A stretch of 64,000 bases of DNA, from assembly GCA_903877165.1 (NCBI GenBank), contig CAIRCU010000035.1, positions 1 through 64,000 of the forward strand. Reading direction: 5' to 3'. The DNA comes from Methanobacteriota archaeon. Lineage in GTDB: Archaea > Thermoplasmatota > E2 > DHVEG-1. The stretch's first letter is position 1. Each line of letters opens with the position of its first letter. The translations under genes and the position numbers were made by a program. This document shows, in pieces, positions 47,964 through 57,221 of the stretch. The notes under the pieces are model-generated. The model had not been told where the DNA came from, did no database searches, and was given only the letters and a program-made list of their open reading frames with translations.

Positions 47964-48788
47964 TTACCGCAAGGTGAGATACCGCATCATGCCGATGAAC
48001 GTCCGCTCAGGAAGGACCCTGCGCAGACCAAGGATCGTCCCGGAATACTTCCCTGTATGGTACCGCAGCTTCCAGGACCCATCGGTTGCTGCCTTGTAGA
48101 TGGTCCGGGCGACGACAGACGGTGGCGAGAACTTCCCTTTCTTGATATTGCCCTCCTCATACCGGATGATCTTCTCCACAAGCGTGTCGTACGCGGTGAT
48201 CTCCTTGGTGCTTAGGACGTCTTTGGACCGGTCGTAGAAACTGGTGTTGATGATGCCGGGTTCGATGATCTTCACCTTGATGTTGAATGGCCGAAGCTCG
48301 AAGGCTACGGCCTCAGAGAAACCCTCCACCGCCCATTTCGTACTGTTATACAGGCTGTACAACGGGAACGTCATCCGTCCTGCCATGCTCGTCACGTTTA
48401 CGATGGTCCCGTGGCCTTGCCTGCGGAACACGGGGATGAGTGCCCGGGTGACGTCCATGAGTCCCTCGACGTTGGTGTGGAACTGTCGGCGGACGGCCTC
48501 GGGCGTGGATGCTTCGAACGGGCCGAAGGCGGCGTACCCGGCGTTGTTGACGACAGCATCGATACTACCGTAGGTTGTGAGCGCGTGGGTGACGGCCTGC
48601 TGGATCGAATCGGGGTCGAGGACGTCGAGATGGATCACGTCAATGTTCTTGCGGCCCTCTAGTCCTGTCTTTCTGGACTCCGGGTGTCGCATCGTGGCGA
48701 TGACGTTCCAGCGGTTCTCCGAGAAATAGAGGGCGGTCTCCCTGCCGATCCCTGAGGAGGTTCCTGTGATGAAGACGGTCTTCGACAT
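47964..48788 (-). CDS. Short-chain dehydrogenase/reductase
   Basis: KTVFITGTSSGIGRETALYFS, DAVVNNAGYAAFG, YSLYNSTKWAVEGF. Confidence 0.93.
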   Translation of the reverse strand: MSKTVFITGTSSGIGRETALYFSENRWNVIATMRHPESRKTGLEGRKNIDVIHLDVLDPDSIQQAVTHALTTYGSIDAVVNNAGYAAFGPFEASTPEAVRRQFHTNVEGLMDVTRALIPVFRRQGHGTIVNVTSMAGRMTFPLYSLYNSTKWAVEGFSEAVAFELRPFNIKVKIIEPGIINTSFYDRSKDVLSTKEITAYDTLVEKIIRYEEGNIKKGKFSPPSVVARTIYKAATDGSWKLRYHTGKYSGTILGLRRVLPERTFIGMMRYLTLR

Positions 48789-48902
48789 AGTAAGTCACCA
48801 AATGGTTTTTTTCCGAGGTATACAGTCGTGTCGGGTAAAAAAAAATATGTATTACATTTCGTTGAGTGAGAAGTTAGAAGAAAAAAGAGGAAGAGGGGGC
48901 CG

Positions 48903-49973
48903 TTAGGCCCTGTGGATGACGATCTGTCCGCCGCTGAGCGGGGTGTTCGCGTTGTTGTCGAAGATCACGGTCCCGGTGGTCTTGTCCCAGATCTGGATCC
49001 TGAACGTATCCGGCTGTCCATCGGTGACGGTGATAATGAACCCGTAGCTGCCTGCTCCGTTGATGGTCCCGGTGCCCTTGTATTGGGCTACTGAGCCTGC
49101 GACGGTGAGCCAGTCGTAGCTCTGGGAGTGGAAGTTGAGGTTCGCCTCCTGGAAGTTGAACTCGGTTTGGCCGTCCGGGGTCTGATGTCCTTTCTTGTAC
49201 TTGCAGTTCAGCCCGAAGTTCGCGGTCCCCGTGATACTTAGGTTGGGGCGGTAGCTGCCGGGGGGCGTGACGATCCATCCGCCGCCGGTGATGAACCCGT
49301 TGCAAGGCTGAACATTCGGCTCGTAGACGACCACGAACTGGTACGTGCCCGTGGCGCTGCCGCCGTTGTCATCGGTGATGGTGATGGTCACGGTGTAGAC
49401 GCCGGCCTGCGAATAGACGTGGACGCCAGTCACCACTTGGGTGCCGTTGGGGAGGTTGTAGGAGGATTGTAGGCCGTCACCCCAGCTGAATATGGCGACG
49501 TAGGTGTCGAAGCTGAGGTGGCTTCGTGGGTCGCCATCCATGAAGGTCACGGTGATGGGTACTTCGGTGCCGACTTGCACGGGGCTCACCGGGCCGGTGA
49601 TGTTCAAGATCATGGGGTTGCTGTTGATGATGGTGACTGCTGCGGTGGCCGTCGATGTGTACGTGCCGTCGGTGACCTGGAGGATGGCTGTGCCTTGGTA
49701 ATCATCGTACCAGGTGTGTTCTCCAAAGGGGTTTGAGTCCCAGGCGGTGTCCCAGGTGCCGTCCCCGTTGAAGTCCCAGCGGTACTGCAAGGAGCCATCG
49801 TAGGTCGTGCTGTGTGATCCGTCGAAGAAGATGGTTTCGCATTCATAGTCACTGTAGGGTCCTCCTGCGTCTGCGACTGGAGGTTGTGTGGCGCCGATGG
49901 TCGGGGTCCTGAGGAATATGATACATACCAGCATGATGCCGATGAGGCATGCGTTGAGTTTTATGTTCTTCAT
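48903..49973 (-). CDS. Secreted PKD-domain protein with post-COAP-1-like C-terminal domain
   Basis: ADAGGPYSDYECETIFFDGSHSTTYDGSLQYRWDFNGDGTWD; C-terminus FITGGGWIVTPPGSYRPNLSITGTANFGLNCKYKKGHQTPDGQTEFNFQEANLNFHS. Confidence 0.8.
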   Translation of the reverse strand: MKNIKLNACLIGIMLVCIIFLRTPTIGATQPPVADAGGPYSDYECETIFFDGSHSTTYDGSLQYRWDFNGDGTWDTAWDSNPFGEHTWYDDYQGTAILQVTDGTYTSTATAAVTIINSNPMILNITGPVSPVQVGTEVPITVTFMDGDPRSHLSFDTYVAIFSWGDGLQSSYNLPNGTQVVTGVHVYSQAGVYTVTITITDDNGGSATGTYQFVVVYEPNVQPCNGFITGGGWIVTPPGSYRPNLSITGTANFGLNCKYKKGHQTPDGQTEFNFQEANLNFHSQSYDWLTVAGSVAQYKGTGTINGAGSYGFIITVTDGQPDTFRIQIWDKTTGTVIFDNNANTPLSGGQIVIHRA

Positions 49974-50158
49974 CTACCCACCATATCCTTGGGGGTCTGT
50001 TTCTCCCCCGGAATGGCGTCTAAAGGCGGGGTGGTTCATTAAATCCGTTGACGTGTTTTTCTCACAAAAGCAATGAATTGATGGGGAAAAACAGTGGTTC
50101 GTGAGAAAACCAGGGGGGGTTTAACTATGGAGGTCTAGGGAGGGTTCATCCTAGCATC

Positions 50159-50350
50159 CTACGGTCCGTGGTGTTCGCCTTTCATCTTGAGGTACTGTTC
50201 TTTGGTCATCGTCGCGGTCTTCAGCGCGGAGTTGATGATGAGGTTCTGCTGCCGGGACCAGTCCTGGTCGTCATGGGTCCTGACGTACTCAGCCCAGCGG
50301 GCCACGAACCGGAGCCGTTCCTCCTCATTCTCCTGGATAAAAGAAGTCAT
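50159..50350 (-). CDS. 63-aa protein overlapping the 3' end of the nucleotidyltransferase-like gene
   Basis: MTSFIQENEEERLRFVARWAEYVRTHDDQDWSRQQNLIINSALK...; 26-nt overlap with the upstream gene on the same strand. Confidence 0.6.
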   Translation of the reverse strand: MTSFIQENEEERLRFVARWAEYVRTHDDQDWSRQQNLIINSALKTATMTKEQYLKMKGEHHGP

Positions 50351-51326
50351 GGAGCTGCTCCTTCAGCTGTTGGATACGTTTTTCCTCGAGATGTCCTGTG
50401 GCGATGGCGCGCAGATGCTGGGAATCCTCGATGTCTTTTGGTGATTTCAGAACGGCTTCCTTGAATGCAATCTGCAGTTCTAAGGGGGAGATGCGAAGAG
50501 AGCCCACGGGCAGTTTCACGGTCATGGCGTCTGTGAGGGCGAGATCGTCGAAGCGGTTCTTCGCTTGTTTGACTTCCGCATTCGGGATGACGGTTCCCTT
50601 TCGTGCGAACCGCACCGGGATGCCGTCAGATAGGTACGTCCCGAACTCGCGTGCATCGGCGGTGAGGCTCTCGAAGCCACCCGCGACAAGATCGGCATGG
50701 AGTGCAGTGGTGGCAGTTGGCGGGAGCCGAGAGATGATCACATCGACATCCTCACTGGCGCGGGCACGCCCAAGCAGGATCGCAACATAGCCGCTTACGA
50801 GTACATACGAGGTGTGCCGTTGGAGGATCTTGATGAAGTCCAGGGCGAATCGATCCAGGTCGGAGAGCTCCCGGTCCAGTTCTATTCCTGAGGACGTAAA
50901 CCGCATGGTTCCTAGCTCCAGTACCTTCCCGGATATTCTTAATGGTTGAGATACGTCAGTATCTTCTTTTTTATATAATCCATGCCGCTTCGCGATGTCT
51001 CTCTTGATTTTGCGGCCGATATCAATGGCATCCGCTTCCGTCAACGTACTCTTCGAGAGAATCTTGTCTGCCTGGCGTTGGAGCTGGTCTCCGAGCTTCT
51101 TCTCTGCGTCCTTTGAGAGCACGTCCTTCTCCGTGACGTCGGGCGTTCCCCCTGACCGTTTCAACGCCTCAATTTTCCCAGTACACTCAGGTATGAGGAT
51201 CTTGGTCAGGTAGCGTTCAGCCATGAGTCCGACTGCTTGGCTTCTGGTCTTTAAACCATATTTTGCTTTGACTTTGTTGAGTATCTGATCTGTCTGTTCA
51301 TCGATTTCAATACGAATTCTCACCAA
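50325..51326 (-). CDS. RHH-like N-terminus fused to nucleotidyltransferase-like domain
   Basis: MVRIRIEIDEQTDQILNKVKAKYGLKTRSQAVGLMAERYL (RHH-like) and SYVLVSGYVAILLGRARASEDVDVIISRL (NTase-like G-x..DVDV). Confidence 0.6.
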   Translation of the reverse strand: MVRIRIEIDEQTDQILNKVKAKYGLKTRSQAVGLMAERYLTKILIPECTGKIEALKRSGGTPDVTEKDVLSKDAEKKLGDQLQRQADKILSKSTLTEADAIDIGRKIKRDIAKRHGLYKKEDTDVSQPLRISGKVLELGTMRFTSSGIELDRELSDLDRFALDFIKILQRHTSYVLVSGYVAILLGRARASEDVDVIISRLPPTATTALHADLVAGGFESLTADAREFGTYLSDGIPVRFARKGTVIPNAEVKQAKNRFDDLALTDAMTVKLPVGSLRISPLELQIAFKEAVLKSPKDIEDSQHLRAIATGHLEEKRIQQLKEQLHDFFYPGE

Positions 51327-51517
51327 ATTTCAACCTCCCAAGACTGTATGAACATAAGGAGAGAGACGAGTAGGTTATTAAGGGAATTACGGGATCGCCG
51401 AAAGTAAAAATTGGCATACCTTTAGAAATACAATAGAGGTGTCATAGAGTGATAGGACACAGAGTCTGGGAGTTCTCGACGACCTTTGGGTGGCTGCAGG
51501 AGGGGCCTCGCGGGATG

Positions 51518-52738
51518 CTAGCGACTTGCCTTTTGTAAGACGAGATAGCCGAGATCGACAAAGGCTAGGATGCGCTGATGTGGCGTGATCACAAGGCCGG
51601 CTCTCTTGAACTGCCCGTTTTGGAGCATGATGACCCCTGTGTTGGTTGCTTCGTAGATCATCATGTTGCAGGCGTAGCCGATCGCGCCCCCGTTGTATCC
51701 CTCCCATCGATCGCCGCTGATGTTGAGCTGAATCCATCCTAGGCCATGGTGAAGGGGCCAGCCGTAGAACGTTTGCGTGCTGTTGGGATATTGGATGGAG
51801 TGCATCAACGACAGGGTGGATGCGTTGATGATGCGAACGCCGTTCCAGACGCCGTTGTTCATGTGTACGATGAGGAAGTGCGAGAGGTCGGATGCCGTCG
51901 TCCGCAGGCCACCGCACGCGTCGAGGCATTTCGTATCGTAGTTGGGCAACGGCAGGTAGAGTCCATCGAAGAGGTGGAAGTTGGGTGGCGCCATCTGACT
52001 GCGGTCCAAGTCATCGATGTCGAAGCTTGTGTGGTTCATGCAGAGGGGAGTGAAGATGGAACGTTGGCAGTAGTCCTCAAGGCTGAGGCCGGTGATGCGT
52101 TCGACGAGCAGCGCCGCGATGATGTACCCCATGTTGGAATAGGTGCAGTTCGCCCCCGGGGGATAGTCCATCCAGTTCTCTGGTCGGTACAATGGCTGGC
52201 CGGGGACGAGGCGCTCCATGATCCACTGGGTGCGGTTCTGGATGAGCGGGAAGTAGTAGACCAGATTTTTATAGTGCTGGTAATCCCCCAGGCTAGTCTG
52301 ATGGGCCAGCAGCATGCGGACAGTGATGTTGACCGTCGGGTACTTGGGGTTCTTCAGATCGAACGGCAGGTACGTGCTGATGTTGTCGTCCAGACCGATC
52401 TTCTTCTGGTCGTACAGCTGCATGAGTGCCATCGCGGTCACGGTCTTCGATACGGAACCCATCAGGTAGATCGAATCTGTCGTCGCTTTTTTATGGATGT
52501 ACACGTTCGAAAGCCCGTATGCCTTCGTCCAGATGATGCCGCTGGTGTTGAGGACGCAGGCGACGAGGGAGGGCGTTTCCTCGAGTTTCATGCAGATGCG
52601 GACCTTGAGGTTAAACAACGCGTCATCAAGGATGCCGCCGGTGGTGCCTGCCTCTGCGGACGCGGTCATGACCGGAGTAAGAAGGAACAGAAAAAGGAGG
52701 GCAACGGCAATGGTTTGAATACGGTGTTCCTTCCCCAT
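51518..52738 (-). CDS. Secreted serine hydrolase (beta-lactamase/class C-like)
   Basis: YLMGSVSKTVTAMALMQLYDQKKIGLDDNISTYLPF (SxxK), CTYSNMGYIIAALLVERITG (YxN), HHGLGW. Confidence 0.9.
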   Translation of the reverse strand: MGKEHRIQTIAVALLFLFLLTPVMTASAEAGTTGGILDDALFNLKVRICMKLEETPSLVACVLNTSGIIWTKAYGLSNVYIHKKATTDSIYLMGSVSKTVTAMALMQLYDQKKIGLDDNISTYLPFDLKNPKYPTVNITVRMLLAHQTSLGDYQHYKNLVYYFPLIQNRTQWIMERLVPGQPLYRPENWMDYPPGANCTYSNMGYIIAALLVERITGLSLEDYCQRSIFTPLCMNHTSFDIDDLDRSQMAPPNFHLFDGLYLPLPNYDTKCLDACGGLRTTASDLSHFLIVHMNNGVWNGVRIINASTLSLMHSIQYPNSTQTFYGWPLHHGLGWIQLNISGDRWEGYNGGAIGYACNMMIYEATNTGVIMLQNGQFKRAGLVITPHQRILAFVDLGYLVLQKASR

Positions 52739-52766
52739 ACGACTTTGATACGAACTCTTATGTATT

Positions 52767-53372
52767 TTAGAGTTTCGCTATCCTGCCGGCATCGGTGAGG
52801 ACGAGTTTTTCCTCTGTGGAGATGTAGCCGAGGTCGCGCAGTTCATCGATGTTGCGGTACAGCATCGCCCGGGAGATCCCTATGGTTTCGGCGAGGTCCG
52901 AGAGGGACAGCTTGGTATTCGATTCGGTATCAAGAGCGGCGAGGACTTTCTTCTGGCTCTCCGTGAGTTTGAACGAGAGTTTCGGCAGCCAGACGACCGC
53001 GGTCTTGTCTTCTTCTGGGTTGTACGCGATCTTCTTGACGCGGTCGCAGCGGGCGTACGAGGCAAAGAGGAGGCCAAGTGCTTTGGTCTTGCGTCCGGAG
53101 GTGATGTTGACGAAGATGTCGTCGTTCTTGGGCTGCATGTCGATGATCTCGACGCATTTCTCTGCGATCTTGACGATGTCGTAGGCTTTGGTCTCGACTT
53201 TCTTGACGTCGACGACGCGGCCGAGGGACTCTTGGATGAGTTTGAAGCTCTCCTCCTGTGTCTTGCGGTCGGTTTCGTCGAGGAGGAGGATGAGGCGGTC
53301 TGGTCCGAGTCGGTTCGCTGCGAGGAGAACGGGATCTGGAGAGTACAGGGTTGCTATGAGGACCTTTGCCAT
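52767..53372 (-). CDS. csa3: CARF-wHTH regulator, Csa3-like
   Basis: N-terminal Rossmann/CARF features (DDIFVNITSGRKTKALGLLFASYAR) and C-terminal wHTH (LSLSDLAETIGISRAMLYRNIDELRDLGYIS). Confidence 0.75.
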   Translation of the reverse strand: MAKVLIATLYSPDPVLLAANRLGPDRLILLLDETDRKTQEESFKLIQESLGRVVDVKKVETKAYDIVKIAEKCVEIIDMQPKNDDIFVNITSGRKTKALGLLFASYARCDRVKKIAYNPEEDKTAVVWLPKLSFKLTESQKKVLAALDTESNTKLSLSDLAETIGISRAMLYRNIDELRDLGYISTEEKLVLTDAGRIAKL

Positions 53373-53517
53373 AGGTAGGCTTCCACTTGTGTAGCATAGT
53401 CTCGGCGTTAATAAAGGTATCTACTTATTGTGGTTTTTTCTCATTTATTTATAAAGTGTATATCTTTTAGTAGAAAAGTTAATAAAAGGGTGGATGCTAC
53501 CCTGTTGGATGATAACC

Positions 53518-53916
53518 ATGGACGAGAGGAAAGCCTCCGGAAACGGAGGGAAAGAAACGCAGGCGGTATTTGAGGAACAGACGAAGATCGGCCCTGAGCC
53601 GTCAACGCCGTTCACCGAGGAAAACGAAGGAATCGTGTGTGTGCAAGAGGACCCCGGGGAGGAATTCGACTTCGACGACGTCGAGGTCGCGCCCGCGGAC
53701 GGGATGCTGATCAAGCACAACGACGACGAGGTGCGGCTGCTGTTCTTCTACATAAAGCCGAACATGCGAACGTCCAATGGCACCTCGGTGTGCAAGGCGG
53801 TCACGGAGCTGCGAATCCCGCGTCGCGCGTTCCTGCTCATGGCTGACGACATCCGGCAGGCCGCCGCGGGACTGCAGAAATCTCATACGGACGCATCACC
53901 ACCGATGTACGCGTAG
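53518..53916 (+). CDS. Hypothetical protein, possibly DUF3467-like
   Basis: NDDEVRLLFFYIKPNMRTSNGTSVCKAVTELRIPRRAFLLMADDIRQAA; family assignment tentative. Confidence 0.5.
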   Translation: MDERKASGNGGKETQAVFEEQTKIGPEPSTPFTEENEGIVCVQEDPGEEFDFDDVEVAPADGMLIKHNDDEVRLLFFYIKPNMRTSNGTSVCKAVTELRIPRRAFLLMADDIRQAAAGLQKSHTDASPPMYA

Positions 53917-54052
53917 GGAGACATAGCAATGGAAGACGACGAGTCCTACGCCACACGCAGGTCGACTGAGCAGCCGGAGGATCAGAGGAAACGAAGCCCC
54001 AGACAACGGCTTCGATGACACCAAGGAGACAACTCAAATGGGAGGAACAAGA

Positions 54053-54835
54053 ATGAAGAAAGCAACCATACTCATGGCCTACCTGGCCATCAGCGCCTGT
54101 TTCGTCGGCGCGGTCGGCAGCGCGAAGGCTGACGCAGGCGAACTACAAAACGACATCAATACAGGGAAGAGCATCATGTGGCTTATGACCCACCCGGACG
54201 ACGAGATATTCAGCCCAGGCGTCCTCATCGAGGCGGGCGCCCATGGGAATAATGTGTGGGTCGTGAACCTCATTTCCATCTATTCGATACCGCCGGCGGC
54301 GCAGCATGCCCGCAGGCAGGCGATCAACTGGTTCCGCGGGAAATACCTGACGCAGTACATCAACCTCAATATGACGCGGGACGACCCCGAGGGCTGGCAT
54401 CACTACAGCTGGAGCAACGCGACGATCCGCGCTCACATCAAAGGGGTGATCGAGAGCCGCAAACCGGACGTCATCGTCACCAGCAGCCCGATGGGCTTCA
54501 TCGACCACGGTGCTGAGCACGCCTTCATAGGCTCCCTCGTCACGTCGATCTGGGCGAACCTCAGCTACTCGCCGAAGCCGAAGATCTACTGGATCGTGAA
54601 CACCGGGCAGGTGTTCATCTTCAGCAACGACCACCTGGAGAATGAAAGCTACCCGCCCACCGCGGCCCTTAACCTCAACGCCCACTCCAGCGTCTTGAAC
54701 CGGACGTACTGGCAGGCGAAGGTCGAGTTTTGGTTTCACTACGCCCAGTCCGTGCCGCCGCTGCTGATCTATCTGCAGACGCCCGGCGCTCTCGCAAGCA
54801 ACGACCATAAGGAGTACTTCTTCAGGTATCAATGA
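54053..54835 (+). CDS. Exported PIG-L/LmbE-family deacetylase
   Basis: Signal peptide MKKATILMAYLAISACFVGAVGSAKA; MTHPDDEIFSPGVLIEAGAHGNNVWVVNL; GFIDHGAEHAFIG. Confidence 0.88.
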   Translation: MKKATILMAYLAISACFVGAVGSAKADAGELQNDINTGKSIMWLMTHPDDEIFSPGVLIEAGAHGNNVWVVNLISIYSIPPAAQHARRQAINWFRGKYLTQYINLNMTRDDPEGWHHYSWSNATIRAHIKGVIESRKPDVIVTSSPMGFIDHGAEHAFIGSLVTSIWANLSYSPKPKIYWIVNTGQVFIFSNDHLENESYPPTAALNLNAHSSVLNRTYWQAKVEFWFHYAQSVPPLLIYLQTPGALASNDHKEYFFRYQ

Positions 54836-55752
54836 CGGGCATCTGGGGGACGTACGACGTGAGGGCCGAGGGAAAGATGCCGAGGCGGACCAGCAGGCGT
54901 GAGGCTCAAGTGCATAGAGCGCTAGCACTGGAGGAAAAGTCGATGGACACAAATGATGGGGACGCAGCGCCGTCCCCAAGGAAAAGGGGATACGTGAGGA
55001 ACGATGCGAAGCAGCGAGGGGAGGAGGCGGGGATGACCGATGATGCCGTGGTGTGGGGCGCGCATGCGTTCCCCGAGGGGACGAGACTCCTTGGGTACCT
55101 GACGGTCGTGCTGCTGTACCTGACGCTGATCTTTTTCCCACTCGAGTTGCTCTGGGCGGACGACCCGACCCAAAAGGTGGTGCTTGCGCCCCTGGCGGAG
55201 GAGTCATTCAAGATGCTTGTGGCGATGGTCTACGTCGCCGCCGTCTGCTGTGCGCTGCAGTCGAAGGCACGGAGACACTGGTCGTCCCTTGCGGCGGATC
55301 CGCCTGGGTTCGACGCGGTCTTCGTGGGATGGTTCGTTCCGTCCGCCCTGCTCGTCGGGATGGTCATCGGTCTGGTGGAGGGCTCATGGTTGAACGTCAT
55401 GGTGCATTGTGCCGTGACGTCGCTTGGGGCTGTCGTCCTCGTCCTGGTCTTTTCCAAGGTACTAAAGAAATCGTGGACGCTGCGCTGCAAGCTTGGCGCG
55501 CTTCTCGGTACGATGGCGCTGCCGATGCTGCTGCATTCCCTTGGGAACCAGTTCCTCAACATCAGCTACGCGGACGCCTATCCCAGGTTTGCTCCGTTGG
55601 TTGGTGCCGGCCGGTTCCTTCGCGACGGCCTGGGGGTCTCCTATCCCGTCTACGTCCTCAGCATCTTCCTTGTCGCCGTGGCCGTGTCCGCCGGGTGGGC
55701 TTTGCAGGGAGTATTTAAAGGGAGGGGGAAGGGTTCTTTGGGGGCTGTGTAG
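54832..55752 (+). CDS. PrsW-like intramembrane protease family protein (start possibly 54943)
   Basis: Multi-TM; LAPLAEESFKMLVAM (EExxK), GLVEGSWLNVMVHC, PMLLHSLGNQFLN. Confidence 0.65.
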   Translation: MTGIWGTYDVRAEGKMPRRTSRREAQVHRALALEEKSMDTNDGDAAPSPRKRGYVRNDAKQRGEEAGMTDDAVVWGAHAFPEGTRLLGYLTVVLLYLTLIFFPLELLWADDPTQKVVLAPLAEESFKMLVAMVYVAAVCCALQSKARRHWSSLAADPPGFDAVFVGWFVPSALLVGMVIGLVEGSWLNVMVHCAVTSLGAVVLVLVFSKVLKKSWTLRCKLGALLGTMALPMLLHSLGNQFLNISYADAYPRFAPLVGAGRFLRDGLGVSYPVYVLSIFLVAVAVSAGWALQGVFKGRGKGSLGAV

Positions 55753-55878
55753 ATGACGGTATGCTGTGTGATCTGCGGGGTGAACGAGACGAGCAATCCA
55801 GATAAGATCTGTGACGAGTGTAAATTGTCAATCGTCTTTACCAAAGGGATTCCGCCGGATCTTGAGGACTTCCGATAG
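55753..55878 (+). CDS. 41-aa zinc-finger-like microprotein
   Basis: MTVCCVICGVNETSNPDKICDECKLSIVFTKGIPPDLEDFR; ATG directly follows the TAG of the PrsW-like gene. Confidence 0.65.
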   Translation: MTVCCVICGVNETSNPDKICDECKLSIVFTKGIPPDLEDFR

Positions 55879-55897
55879 TGACTGTGGGTGTGTTAGG

Positions 55898-56428
55898 ATG
55901 AGGATCACGTGTCCTGGGTGTAAGCGGCGTCTGCGTCTGCCGAAGGGGCGCAATGTGCACTGCGTGTGCGGCCGGGAGCTGGTGTACATGCGGCTGGCGC
56001 ACAAGGAGAAACGGTACCTGGTGGATGCGAACGTGCTGCTGTACGCGAGGAACCGGGACCCGGAGCGTGGGCGGGACTGCGAGCGGGTCTTGGTGGTCGC
56101 GAAGATCGCGGTGACGCAGCAGGTACTCGATGAGGTCAGGCCGTCGTACGAGTCCTCCATTGAGGTCTATAGAGTGAAGGAGATCGCTCCCAAGCTTCGT
56201 GAGCTGTGGACGGATGACTCGAAGCAGCCGTCCCTGGCGGACCTGTCGCTGGTTCAGGCGGCGCTGGAGAACCCGGAGATCTGCGGGATCATTACGTACG
56301 ACCGGGATTTCAAGGCGATAGCTACCCGTGGGTTCATCCGGAGCCAGTCGTCGAAGTCCGCGGATGACTTCTGGGTTGGGACGGCGAAGGAGTACCTGGA
56401 AAAGACGAAGAAATCAGAGAGAAGGTGA
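55898..56428 (+). CDS. Zinc-ribbon + PIN-domain protein
   Basis: MRITCPGCKRRLRLPKGRNVHCVCG then YLVDANVLLYARNRDPERGRDCERVL...GIITYDRDFKAIATRGFI (PIN acidic residues). Confidence 0.78.
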   Translation: MRITCPGCKRRLRLPKGRNVHCVCGRELVYMRLAHKEKRYLVDANVLLYARNRDPERGRDCERVLVVAKIAVTQQVLDEVRPSYESSIEVYRVKEIAPKLRELWTDDSKQPSLADLSLVQAALENPEICGIITYDRDFKAIATRGFIRSQSSKSADDFWVGTAKEYLEKTKKSERR

Positions 56429-56543
56429 CAGTGGTATGAAACCAAAGAAAGGCCCGAAGCCTTATTTCGGCCATCTTGAATTTTTACAGAGAAACTCCTC
56501 AAAAACTTATTAAATGCTAAAATTATGTAATTATGGTTTATCG

Positions 56544-57167
56544 ATGGGGGAAGAGACGCCGTATGAGAATTGGTTAGGACCAGAGTTTACCGCTTCACAC
56601 GTGTTTGGTCCAGAATTTAATGAGATAAAAGGAAAAGATAAACTCTTCAGAATCGGATGTCCACACTGTCTAAGGTATTTTGATAATTCAGAGGAACTTA
56701 ACACACATATCAAACAAGTCCATCCAGATGCGTTTGTTACTTGTGAGTGTGGCGAACAGTTCAGATTTCCTTCAGAGTTATATAGACATATTAAACAAGT
56801 GCATTCATACAAATCACAAGAGGCACCGCCACGATATTCTATCAAATTCACGCCGATAACAGCTAAGAAGAAAATAAAGCCTCCAAACCAAATTTCCGTA
56901 AAAAAACAAACATCATTTGTCACTGTTGCCGATTTTGTAATAAAACAAGGAATTAAAATCCAGACTCATACAAGTGGAAGAGGGAAGAAAGTTGAACTAT
57001 CTTCGCAACTGGTACGCCCCTCTTGTTTTGGGAATAAATTCACTGATAGCCGCTGCCGACATTGCTTAAGCAAAAATGAGTGCTCTTCCACGATAGCATT
57101 ATGTCGTTCTACAAGGAATACGCCGTGGATTCCGCCTAGGAGTTCACGTCGAAGGTATAGATTGTAA
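56544..57167 (+). CDS. C2H2-type zinc-finger protein, DISARM-adjacent
   Basis: CPHCLRYFDNSEELNTHIKQVH and CECGEQFRFPSELYRHIKQVH; C-terminal CFGNKFTDSRCRHCLSKNECSSTIALC; 54 nt upstream of drmA on the same strand. Confidence 0.7.
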   Translation: MGEETPYENWLGPEFTASHVFGPEFNEIKGKDKLFRIGCPHCLRYFDNSEELNTHIKQVHPDAFVTCECGEQFRFPSELYRHIKQVHSYKSQEAPPRYSIKFTPITAKKKIKPPNQISVKKQTSFVTVADFVIKQGIKIQTHTSGRGKKVELSSQLVRPSCFGNKFTDSRCRHCLSKNECSSTIALCRSTRNTPWIPPRSSRRRYRL

Positions 57168-57221
57168 ATTCTTAATAAAAGGAACTAAGATGAAGGGTTT
57201 CTCTAAATCGAAGGGGATATC

